From: Rhodobacter sp.
GTDB lineage: Bacteria; Pseudomonadota; Alphaproteobacteria; Rhodobacterales; Rhodobacteraceae
Assembly (NCBI GenBank): GCA_013824055.1
Contig: PNNE01000139.1
Span: 1-8,697, forward strand
Direction of reading: 5' to 3'
Length of the DNA: 8,697 nucleotides
Program-made: the position numbers and the translations under genes
Shown: piece after piece, positions 1-5,202 of the stretch
How the letters are laid out: the number at the start of each line of letters is the position of its first letter
Position numbering within the stretch: the stretch's first letter is position 1
The notes under the pieces: generated by a model
The model's database searches: none
What the model saw: the letters and a program-made list of their open reading frames with translations, nothing else
Told to the model about the DNA's origin: nothing

Positions 1-25
1 ACGATCTGACACTCTCGATCAGACC

Positions 26-54
26 GACACTGCGCGCCCCGGGCGCGCCGTGTC
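26..54. terminator. Strong GC-rich hairpin, possible terminator of an upstream gene
   Basis: GACAC (26-30) pairs with GTGTC (50-54), and GCGCGCC (32-38) pairs with GGCGCGC (42-48) around a 3-nt CCG loop. The two stems are separated by one T/C mismatch, so 12 base pairs form over 29 nt. No T-tract follows on either strand, so it is not a classical intrinsic terminator. It lies about 75 bp before the first gene, and could end transcription of a gene left of the window or be a protein-binding palindrome. No coding region can be assigned to positions 1-128. Confidence 0.4.
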
Positions 55-93
55 TACAGTCCTGCCAGCCGATCCGCGGACAGCTGCGGACCA

Positions 94-122
94 TTGCCAG
101 ACAGGCCAAGCTTCGCTATTCG
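94..122 (+). promoter_or_regulatory. Candidate promoter of the DUF952-pyrD operon
   Basis: TTGCCA (94-99) and TATTCG (117-122) are 17 bp apart and fit a housekeeping sigma factor -35/-10 pair, though the -10 is only a partial match. A start site six bases after the -10 box would be position 129, the A of the DUF952 start codon. No Shine-Dalgarno sequence is visible before that ATG, so a leaderless mRNA would fit. This is inference from spacing alone. Confidence 0.35.
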
Positions 123-128
123 CCCCTC

Positions 129-467
129 ATGCTGATCCTGAAGATCTTCCGCCGTTCCGAATGGGATGCCTTCCGCGCTGCCGGTCAGACGCTTGGCGCG
201 CCCGTCGACCTTGCCGACGGCTACATCCACTTCTCCACCGCCGCCCAGGTGGCCGAAACCGCCGCCAAGTGGTTCGCCACCGAAAGCGACCTCGTGCTGG
301 TGGCCTTCGATCCCGACAAGCTGGGTCCCCAGCTGAAATGGGAACCCTCGCGCGGCGGCCAGCTCTTCCCGCATCTCTACCGGCCCCTGCGGATCGACGA
401 GGTCGTCTGGGACAAGTCCCTGCCCCTGGGTGCCACCGGCCACATCTTCCCCGAGGGGCTCTGGTGA
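129..467 (+). CDS. DUF952 family protein
   Basis: A 112-residue protein of the DUF952 family, whose biochemical role I do not know. The family hallmarks are all present: a KI..R.EW start (residues 5-12), DLADGYIHFSTAAQ (27-40), and WEPSRGG.LFPHLYRPL (71-87). The length is typical for the family. There is no signal peptide or membrane segment, so it should be cytoplasmic. ATG at 129 is chosen because the protein then begins MLILKIF as relatives do; no Shine-Dalgarno sequence is visible upstream, and the candidate promoter at 94-122 would make the message leaderless. The stop codon overlaps the GTG start of pyrD by 4 bp (GTGA), which indicates one transcript and coupled translation. Linkage to pyrD is, from memory, common in Rhodobacteraceae, but that does not reveal a function. 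The family assignment is secure; the role is unknown. Confidence 0.9.
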   Translation: MLILKIFRRSEWDAFRAAGQTLGAPVDLADGYIHFSTAAQVAETAAKWFATESDLVLVAFDPDKLGPQLKWEPSRGGQLFPHLYRPLRIDEVVWDKSLPLGATGHIFPEGLW

Positions 468-1525
468 GCGCAGTCGAACGTCTCGGCCTGGCCCTTCTGC
501 ACCGCATCGACCCCGAGCGGGCGCATGGCCTGTCGCTTCTGGCGCTGCGGTCGGGCCTGGCCCCGCTGCCCGGCCCGGTCGATCTGCCGCGCCTGCACAC
601 CACCCTTGCCGGGATGGCGCTGCCGAACCCCGTCGGCCTCGCCGCCGGCTACGACAAGAACGCCGAGGCGGTGGCCCCCCTTTCCCGCGCGGGCTTTGGG
701 TTCATCGAGGTCGGCGCGGCCACGCCCCTGGCCCAGCCCGGCAATGCCAAGCCCCGCCTGTTCCGCCTGACCCAGGACCGCGCGGCGATCAACCGCTTCG
801 GCTTCAACAATCAGGGGATGGAGGCGATCGGCGCCCGTCTGGCCACCCGCACCCGCGGCCCGGTGCCGGTCGGCCTGAACCTTGGCGCCAACAAGACCGC
901 CCAGAACCGCGCTGCCGATTTCGCCACGGTCCTTGCCCACTGCGGCCCCCACGTCGATTTCGCCACGGTCAATGTCAGTTCCCCGAACACCGAGCGCCTG
1001 CGCGATCTGCAAGGCCGCGAGGCGCTGCTGGCGCTGCTGGACCGGGTGATGGAGGCGCGCGCTGCTCTGGCCCGCCCGATCCCGGTCTTCCTGAAGATCG
1101 CCCCCGACCTGACCGCCGCGGACCTGGAGGATATCGTCGAGGTGGCGCTCACCAGCCGCATCTCGGGCATCATCGCCACGAACACCACGATCTCGCGCGA
1201 AGGTTTGAAATCTGCAAGCCGGGATCAGGCAGGGGGCCTTTCCGGTGCGCCATTGTTCGAAAAGTCCACCCGCGTCCTGGCCCAGCTATCGCAGCTGACC
1301 CAAGGGCTCCTGCCGCTGATCGGCGTCGGAGGCGTCAGCTCGGCGCAGGAGGCCTATCAGAAGATCCGCGCCGGGGCCTCTGCCGTGCAGCTTTACACAG
1401 CGATGGTCTACGGCGGCATCTCGATGGTGCCGGACCTCGCCAGGGGTCTCGATGCGCTTTTGGCCCGCGACGGCTATGCCAACGTCTCGATGGCAGTCGG
1501 CACCGGCCGCAGCGACTGGCTCTGA
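464..1525 (+). CDS. pyrD: Dihydroorotate dehydrogenase (quinone), class 2
   Basis: A 353-residue class 2 PyrD. It oxidises (S)-dihydroorotate to orotate in de novo pyrimidine synthesis, using FMN and passing electrons to the quinone pool at the inner membrane. The N-terminal stretch (about residues 1-40), with a short amphipathic helix region, is the class 2 membrane/quinone-associated extension. Motifs in order: GLAAGYDKN (58-66), EVGAATPLAQPGNAKPRLFR (82-101), NRFGFNN (110-116), GLNLGANK (137-144), VNVSSPNT (169-176; S173 is in the position of the catalytic serine of class 2 enzymes), FLKIAPDL (209-216), IIATNTTISR (236-245), GGLSGAPL (257-264), IGVGGVSS (286-293) and AVQLYTAMVYGG (307-318), which supply the FMN and orotate sites. 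The frame stays open upstream to position 50, but that part is antisense-like shadow over DUF952. GTG at 464 has GAGGGG (453-458) 5 nt upstream and gives the usual family length. It is the second gene of the DUF952 operon. Confidence 0.97.
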   Translation: MSAVERLGLALLHRIDPERAHGLSLLALRSGLAPLPGPVDLPRLHTTLAGMALPNPVGLAAGYDKNAEAVAPLSRAGFGFIEVGAATPLAQPGNAKPRLFRLTQDRAAINRFGFNNQGMEAIGARLATRTRGPVPVGLNLGANKTAQNRAADFATVLAHCGPHVDFATVNVSSPNTERLRDLQGREALLALLDRVMEARAALARPIPVFLKIAPDLTAADLEDIVEVALTSRISGIIATNTTISREGLKSASRDQAGGLSGAPLFEKSTRVLAQLSQLTQGLLPLIGVGGVSSAQEAYQKIRAGASAVQLYTAMVYGGISMVPDLARGLDALLARDGYANVSMAVGTGRSDWL

Positions 1526-1535
1526 CCTTTCAGCT

Positions 1536-1576
1536 TTGCGAAAATATCCCGGGGTCCGGGGCAGCGACCCGGGGGC
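1536..1576. terminator. Terminator-like hairpin with a dispersed TATCCCGGGG motif
   Basis: The only gap between convergent pyrD (stop 1525) and the minus-strand Lrp-like gene (stop 1583) holds the 20-nt motif TTGCGAAAATATCCCGGGGT (1536-1555), followed by a hairpin. GGGTC (1552-1556) pairs with GACCC (1566-1570), and after a bulged G, CCC (1548-1550) pairs with GGG (1571-1573). There is no T-run. The position suggests a bidirectional terminator. A second copy of the 20-nt motif, identical at 17 positions and with the same spacing, lies at 6608-6627. I recall this motif being widespread at gene ends in Rhodobacteraceae. Confidence 0.5.
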
Positions 1577-1582
1577 ATCCTG

Positions 1583-1819
1583 TCAGAACGCCTTGAAGGT
1601 CATCGTGGTCAGCGTCCGCTGAATGCCCGGAATGTCGAACAGCTTCGCGGACAGGTAGTGCCCGGTATCCGCATCCTCGGGGATGTAGACCTTGGCGATC
1701 AGGTCATAGTCGCCGCTGGTCGAATACAGCTCGCTCACCACCTCCCGGTCCCAGATCGCGTTGGCGACCTCATAGGTCTGGCCGGGGGTGCAGCGGAACT
1801 GGACGAAAACCAAAGCCAT
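1583..1819 (-). CDS. Stand-alone Lrp/AsnC ligand-binding (RAM) domain protein
   Basis: A 78-residue protein consisting only of the C-terminal effector-binding domain of Lrp/AsnC regulators (RAM or AsnC_trans_reg domain), with no helix-turn-helix. It shows the beta-alpha-beta-beta-alpha-beta ferredoxin-like pattern: a first strand ALVFVQFRC (2-10), helix region 13-24, the typical SGDYDLIAKV (35-44) with the conserved G-x-Y-D turn, then a helix 51-61 and a last strand TLTTMTFKAF (69-78). Such domains form dimers or octamers and bind amino acids; stand-alone versions are thought to modulate partner regulators or act as metabolite sensors. The start is placed at ATG 1817-1819, which has a perfect GGAGG (complement of 1825-1829) 5 nt upstream; an ATG 4 codons earlier (1829-1831) is part of that sequence and lacks its own. 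It lies 55 bp downstream of the helicase gene on the same strand and may be co-transcribed with it. The ligand is not deducible. Confidence 0.9.
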   Translation of the reverse strand: MALVFVQFRCTPGQTYEVANAIWDREVVSELYSTSGDYDLIAKVYIPEDADTGHYLSAKLFDIPGIQRTLTTMTFKAF

Positions 1820-1874
1820 CGGGGCCTCCATTCTTGGCGCGAATCCTATCCCGCCCGGCCGGGAAGGAAAAGCC

Positions 1875-3410
1875 TCACGCCTCGCCCAGGACCAACGGAG
1901 CCGGTTCCCGTTTCAGATCCTCGATCGACAACGGCTCGGTCGGCCGCGCCAGCCGGTTGCGCACCACCCAGTAAAGCCGCGTCTGCGCCCGGGTGATCGC
2001 GACATAGGCCAGCCGCTTCCACAGGGGCACCCCGGCTTCGGTGCGTCCGGAAAAGGCGGCCGCCTGAAGATCGGGCGCAAAGACCTGCACCTCGTCCCAC
2101 TGCGACCCCTGCGCCTTGTGGATCGTCACCGCCGCCCCATGCAGGAACGCAGCCCCCATCCGCGCGGCGTGGGGGATGAACGGCTCTTCCTCGTCCGGCT
2201 TCTCGATCTTGATGATCGACGCCGCACTGAACTGAGGCTCTTCCGCCCCGACCACATGCAGCCGGGCAAAGCCGTCGCGGGTCCCCTCGCCCAGGTAGAT
2301 CACCTGCGCGCCCTTGATCAGCCCCCGCGCCTCGAGGTCGATGCGCTTTTTGCGGTGCTTCAACGGCAGCTCGATCCCGTCGCAGATCAACGGCTCGCCC
2401 GGCAGCAAGGCATCCTGCGGCGCGCCATAGGCGTTGCGGAACGCCTGGATCAGCCGCACGCGCGTCGCGTTGCGCCAGACCAGGACCGGAGACCGCGCCA
2501 TCAGCCGCGCCTCGACCCGCTCGGCCAGGACGACCCGGTCGTCATCCCGCGCCTTCTGCTGCACCAGCGCCTCGAACGCGTCGAAGCCCAGCCGCTCATC
2601 GCCCAGGGCGTGCGCCAGGTCCAGGATCGGGTTGTCCTGCGTCTGCCGGTGGATGCGCGACAACACCAGACGCCGCGCCTCGGGCAGCTTGTCGAACACC
2701 ATCTCGCCCGACGACCCGACCGGGGCCAGCTGAGCCGGGTCGCCGAACAGCACCAGCGTCGGGAAGATCTCTTTCAGATCCTCGAACTGGCGTTCATCCA
2801 GCATCGAGCTTTCATCGACGAAGCCCACATCCAGCGGCTCTTCCCGCCGCTTCCAGCCCTTGATGAAGTCCGACCCCTTCAACCCCGCCGAGGCCAGCGC
2901 GCCGGGGATCGACGCGACTTGGGCGTAGAACGCATGCGCCCGGTCCAGCGCCAGTTCGGTCAATCCGGCAATCGCCAGGTTGCCGACCACCGGCCGTGTC
3001 CCCGTCCCCGCCAGCCATTCGGCGATCTTCTCGTATTCCGGGTCATAGACCGGAGTATAGAGGATCCGGTGGATCGTCGTCGCCGGCACCCCCCGCAGCC
3101 GCAGCACGCTGGCCGCCTTGTTCGTCGGGGCCAGGATCGCCAGCGTCCGCCGGTCCTTGCGCTTGCGCCCCTCGTAGTCGCCACTGACGATGTCCATGCC
3201 CGCGGCCTTCAGGCCACGGTACAGCTCGGCCAGAAGCATGGTCTTGCCGGACCCCGCCTTGCCGACCACCGCCAGCACCGAGGTCCGCCCCTCGGCCACA
3301 GGCTGCAACACCGCCTCGGCCAGATCGATGCCCGCGCCCAGGAAGGCGGCAGCAAGGCGATCATAGGCCTCGGCCTGGTCGTCGGAAAAGGTCAGCGTGG
3401 GGGCCTGCAT
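1875..3410 (-). CDS. RecD/Dda-like superfamily 1 ATP-dependent DNA helicase
   Basis: A 511-residue SF1 helicase, probably a 5'-3' translocase acting on DNA. The canonical motifs are in order and intact: Walker A GKAGSGKT (50-57), motif Ia APTNKAA (94-100), Walker B FVDESSM (197-203), motif III GDPAQLAPVG (223-232), a motif IV region LSRIHRQT (250-257), motif V VTIHKAQGSQWDEV (428-441), and motif VI YVAITRAQTRLYWV (469-482) with arginine finger R474. The HKAQG and AITRA signatures are those of the RecD/TraA/Dda branch. It lacks the long N-terminal region of RecD2 and there are no recB or recC genes beside it, so it should not be named recD. About 100 residues (101-195) separate motif Ia from Walker B, which is longer than in minimal family members. 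The ATG at 3408-3410 has only a weak AGG about 7 nt upstream. The small repeat-bearing gene lies 38 bp upstream and the Lrp-like gene 55 bp downstream. A weak hairpin around 1845-1867 follows the stop codon. Molecular class is secure; the repair or recombination role is inferred. Confidence 0.93.
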   Translation of the reverse strand: MQAPTLTFSDDQAEAYDRLAAAFLGAGIDLAEAVLQPVAEGRTSVLAVVGKAGSGKTMLLAELYRGLKAAGMDIVSGDYEGRKRKDRRTLAILAPTNKAASVLRLRGVPATTIHRILYTPVYDPEYEKIAEWLAGTGTRPVVGNLAIAGLTELALDRAHAFYAQVASIPGALASAGLKGSDFIKGWKRREEPLDVGFVDESSMLDERQFEDLKEIFPTLVLFGDPAQLAPVGSSGEMVFDKLPEARRLVLSRIHRQTQDNPILDLAHALGDERLGFDAFEALVQQKARDDDRVVLAERVEARLMARSPVLVWRNATRVRLIQAFRNAYGAPQDALLPGEPLICDGIELPLKHRKKRIDLEARGLIKGAQVIYLGEGTRDGFARLHVVGAEEPQFSAASIIKIEKPDEEEPFIPHAARMGAAFLHGAAVTIHKAQGSQWDEVQVFAPDLQAAAFSGRTEAGVPLWKRLAYVAITRAQTRLYWVVRNRLARPTEPLSIEDLKREPAPLVLGEA

Positions 3411-3448
3411 CCTGCGACCTTAGCGCGGGCGGGACGCAAGCGGTAGGG

Positions 3449-3682
3449 TCAGTGCATCCGACGGCCCGGAGTCGGAGGCGCCTGGGGCGGCTCGTCAGGA
3501 CCGCTCTCGTCAGGACCGCTCTCGGTCGGGCCGATCTCGGTGGGGCCGATCTCGGTCGGGCCGATCTCGCGGCGCGCCTCGTCGATGGTCTCGGATACCT
3601 TGGCGGCCAGCCGGGGCAAACCGTTCTGGGTCGCATAGGCAAGAAGATCCGACAGAACGTCGAAGACCCAGTCGTGGCGCAT
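3449..3682 (-). CDS. Small hypothetical protein with a pentapeptide-repeat tail
   Basis: A 77-residue protein I cannot assign to a named family with certainty. Residues 1-40 form a conserved-looking amphipathic helical head (WVFDVLSDLLAYATQNGLPR and on to EARREI), similar to small Rhodobacteraceae hypothetical proteins I recall with a VL-DL--YA--NGL--LA pattern. The tail is a low-complexity, acidic, proline-rich repeat: three EIGPT/E-type units and two SGPDE units (about 39-64), then PPQAPPTPGRR. The tail is encoded by five 15-bp tandem units. There is no signal peptide or membrane segment. GAGGGA (complement of 3687-3692) lies 4 nt before the ATG, which supports real translation. It sits 38 bp upstream of the helicase on the same strand and 121 bp downstream of ccr, so it probably opens the helicase transcript. 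Function unknown. Confidence 0.72.
   Translation of the reverse strand: MRHDWVFDVLSDLLAYATQNGLPRLAAKVSETIDEARREIGPTEIGPTEIGPTESGPDESGPDEPPQAPPTPGRRMH
3491..3565. repeat. Five-copy 15-bp tandem repeat (in-frame minisatellite)
   Basis: Five consecutive 15-bp units start at 3491, 3506, 3521, 3536 and 3551. Units 1 and 2 are identical (CTCGTCAGGACCGCT). Units 3 and 5 are identical (CTCGGTCGGGCCGAT), and unit 4 differs from them by one base. A partial sixth unit (CTCG) follows at 3566. Because 15 is divisible by 3, copy-number change would keep the minus-strand reading frame of the 77-residue protein and only lengthen or shorten its GP(T/D)E tail. Confidence 0.95.
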
Positions 3683-3716
3683 GAAGTCCCTCGGCCAGAA
3701 ACCTGTGCCGCCCCGC

Positions 3717-3738
3717 GTCCGGCCCGGAACGGCCGGAC
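3717..3738. terminator. Perfect 8-bp stem-loop downstream of ccr
   Basis: GTCCGGCC (3717-3724) and GGCCGGAC (3731-3738) are perfectly complementary around a 6-nt loop. It lies in the 121-bp gap after the ccr stop codon and before the small repeat-bearing gene. On the minus strand it is followed by GC-rich sequence rather than a U-tract, so it could be a Rho-assisted terminator, an mRNA 3'-end stabiliser for ccr, or a partial attenuator before the next gene. Confidence 0.5.
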
Positions 3739-3797
3739 CCGATGGCGACTCACTTAAGCACAGATATCCGGGCGATGGGTGAATTGGTTGTTAATGG

Positions 3798-3812
3798 TTG
3801 ACTTCAAGTCAA
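3798..3812. promoter_or_regulatory. 15-nt perfect palindrome over the ccr stop codon
   Basis: TTGACTTCAAGTCAA has two perfect 7-bp arms around a central C and is AT-rich in a GC-rich neighbourhood. The ccr stop codon (complement of 3804-3806) lies inside it, and the surrounding 3780-3815 stretch is also unusually AT-rich. It may be an operator half-embedded in the gene end, serving the downstream small gene and helicase, or a chance palindrome. No regulator can be named. Confidence 0.35.
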
Positions 3813-5096
3813 ATTGCTCGCCTCTAGCGTGTCCTCGAAGGTGCGCAGCCCCGTGCGCGGCGCCTGCACCAGGACGGCCATGTTGCCGGGCTTGTGCTGG
3901 TTCTTCCACATCAGGGTATGCGCGCGCGGAATCTCGGCCCAGGGGAAGACCTCGGACATGCAGGGGTCCAGCCGCCGTTCGATCATCAGCTTGTTCGCCG
4001 CGGCCGCCTGCTTCAGATGGGCGAAGTGGCTGCCCTGCAGGCGCTTCTGGTGCATCCACATGTAGCGGACGTCGAAGGTGCAGTTGAACCCCGTCGTCCC
4101 GGCGCAGATCACGACCATCCCGCCCTTCTTCACCACCAGGCTGGAGACGGGAAACGTCGCCTCGCCCGGATGCTCGAAGACCATGTCGACACTCACCCCC
4201 TTGCCGGTGATGTCCCAGATCGCCTTGCCGAAGCGCCGAGCCTCTTTCAGCCAATCGTTGTACTCGGGCGTGTTGACCTTGGGCAGCTGCCCCCAGCACT
4301 TGAACTCGCCCCGGTTGATCACGCCCTTGGCCCCCAGGCCCATGACGAAATCGCGCTTGGATTCGTCGCTGATCACCCCGATCGCATTGGCCCCCGCCGT
4401 GTTGATCAGCTGGATCGCATAGGACCCCAGGCCCCCCGAGGCGCCCCAGACCAGCACGTTCTGCCCCGGCTTCAGGTCATGCGGCTCATGCCCGAACAGC
4501 ATCCGGTAGGCCGTCGCCAAGGTCAGAGTGTAGCAGGCCGATTCCTCCCAGGTCAGGTGCTTGGGCCGCGGCATCAGCTGCTGCGACTGCACCCGCGTGA
4601 ACTGCGCAAAGGACCCGTCATGCGTCTCGTAGCCCCAGATCCGCTGGCTGGGGCTGAACATCGGGTCGCCGCCGTTGCACTCTTCGTCGTCGCCGTCGTC
4701 CTGGTTGCAGTGGATCACCACCTCATCCCCGACCTTCCAGCGCTTGACCTTGTCGCCCACTGCCCAGACGATCCCGGCCGCATCCGACCCCAGCACCGCA
4801 TAGGGCTGCTTGTGGCCGTCAAACACGCTGACCGGCTCGCCCAGGGCGGCCCAGACGCCGTTGTAGTTCACGCCCGCCGCCATCACCATGACCAGCACTT
4901 CGTTGCTGTCGATGGTCCAGGTATCCACCACCTCCTGCAGCATGGCCGTCTCTGGCGAACCGTGGCGTTCGCGACGGATGACCCAGGCATACATCTGCTT
5001 GGGCACATGACCCAGGGGCGGCATCTCGCCCAACTCATACAGGTCCTTCTTCGGTGCGTCGTAGATCACGGGTGCGATTTGCGTATCCAAAGCCAC
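3804..5096 (-). CDS. ccr: Crotonyl-CoA carboxylase/reductase
   Basis: A 430-residue cytoplasmic enzyme of the medium-chain dehydrogenase/reductase superfamily. It reductively carboxylates crotonyl-CoA with CO2 and NADPH to (2S)-ethylmalonyl-CoA, the signature step of the ethylmalonyl-CoA pathway. The sequence follows remembered Rhodobacter Ccr almost throughout: DAPKKDLYELGEMPPLGHVP near the N-terminus, GVNYNGVWAALG (75-86), the acidic HCNQDDGDDEECNGGDP insert (129-145), IWGYETHDGSFAQFT (153-167), the NADPH-binding glycine-rich loop VLVWGASGGLGSYA (214-227), VFEHPGEATFPVS (306-318) and GSHFAHLKQA (355-364). N79 and H357 seem to match the CO2-contacting Asn and His described for Kitasatospora Ccr, by motif position only. 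Two adjacent GTG codons can start it; the second (5094-5096) is chosen because GGAGG (complement of 5102-5106) is then 5 nt away rather than 2, and the protein begins MALD like its relatives. It lies downstream of the acyltransferase on the same strand, with a 106-bp gap that can hold its own promoter. Confidence 0.98.
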   Translation of the reverse strand: MALDTQIAPVIYDAPKKDLYELGEMPPLGHVPKQMYAWVIRRERHGSPETAMLQEVVDTWTIDSNEVLVMVMAAGVNYNGVWAALGEPVSVFDGHKQPYAVLGSDAAGIVWAVGDKVKRWKVGDEVVIHCNQDDGDDEECNGGDPMFSPSQRIWGYETHDGSFAQFTRVQSQQLMPRPKHLTWEESACYTLTLATAYRMLFGHEPHDLKPGQNVLVWGASGGLGSYAIQLINTAGANAIGVISDESKRDFVMGLGAKGVINRGEFKCWGQLPKVNTPEYNDWLKEARRFGKAIWDITGKGVSVDMVFEHPGEATFPVSSLVVKKGGMVVICAGTTGFNCTFDVRYMWMHQKRLQGSHFAHLKQAAAANKLMIERRLDPCMSEVFPWAEIPRAHTLMWKNQHKPGNMAVLVQAPRTGLRTFEDTLEASNLT

Positions 5097-5202
5097 CACT
5101 GCCTCCAGTCAGATGCCGCGCCGCAGAATCGCCGCGCTGTTACGGGCAGATAAACGTCCTGCGCGCAACTTTGCAATAGTCCAACGGGGGTTTCTTGTAA
5201 TT
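5097..5202 (-). promoter_or_regulatory. ccr upstream region with candidate promoter and TTTGCAAT element
   Basis: This 106-bp gap between the acyltransferase stop and ccr is far more AT-rich in its distal half than the flanking genes. On the minus strand, TTGCAA (complement of 5171-5176) and TATCTG (complement of 5147-5152) are 18 bp apart and could be -35 and -10 boxes, placing the transcript start near 5140 and leaving a leader of about 44 nt. Overlapping the -35 box is TTTGCAAT (5170-5177 on the plus strand). This resembles the TTTGCAA core that I recall for ScfR-type regulators (RamB, PccR), of which RamB activates ccr in Paracoccus. GTAATTTTAT (5197-5206) is the complement of a 10-mer also found upstream of ecm. 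Promoter boxes and the regulator are inferred. Confidence 0.45.

Noticed and set aside
50..463. Upstream extension of the pyrD reading frame to an ATG at 50
   Set aside because: The extension overlaps DUF952 in another frame, has an arginine- and proline-rich composition typical of out-of-frame GC-rich DNA, and is absent from PyrD. GTG at 464 has a good ribosome site and gives the family length.
1829..1831. Upstream ATG of the Lrp-like gene
   Set aside because: This ATG overlaps the GGAGG that serves the ATG at 1817-1819, and has no ribosome site of its own.
1845..1867. Hairpin after the helicase stop codon as an intrinsic terminator
   Set aside because: The stem is short and bulged, and the T-run is on the wrong side for minus-strand transcription; the Lrp-like gene starts directly after it.
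1788..3446. 552-codon plus-strand open frame opposite the helicase
   Set aside because: It is antisense to a helicase with all motifs intact; its product is rich in R, Q, P, L and H with no recognisable domain, as expected for a shadow of GC-biased codons.
3494..3570. Tandem units as a CRISPR array
   Set aside because: The 15-bp units are contiguous with no spacers and encode an in-frame peptide repeat; no cas genes are nearby.
5097..5099. First of the two tandem GTG codons as the ccr start
   Set aside because: It leaves only 2 nt after GGAGG, while the second GTG has 5 nt and gives the MALD start of relatives. The difference is one residue.
3894..5153. 419-codon plus-strand open frame opposite ccr
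   Set aside because: Ccr on the minus strand is near-identical to known enzymes; this frame is its antisense shadow, rich in H, R, L and P.
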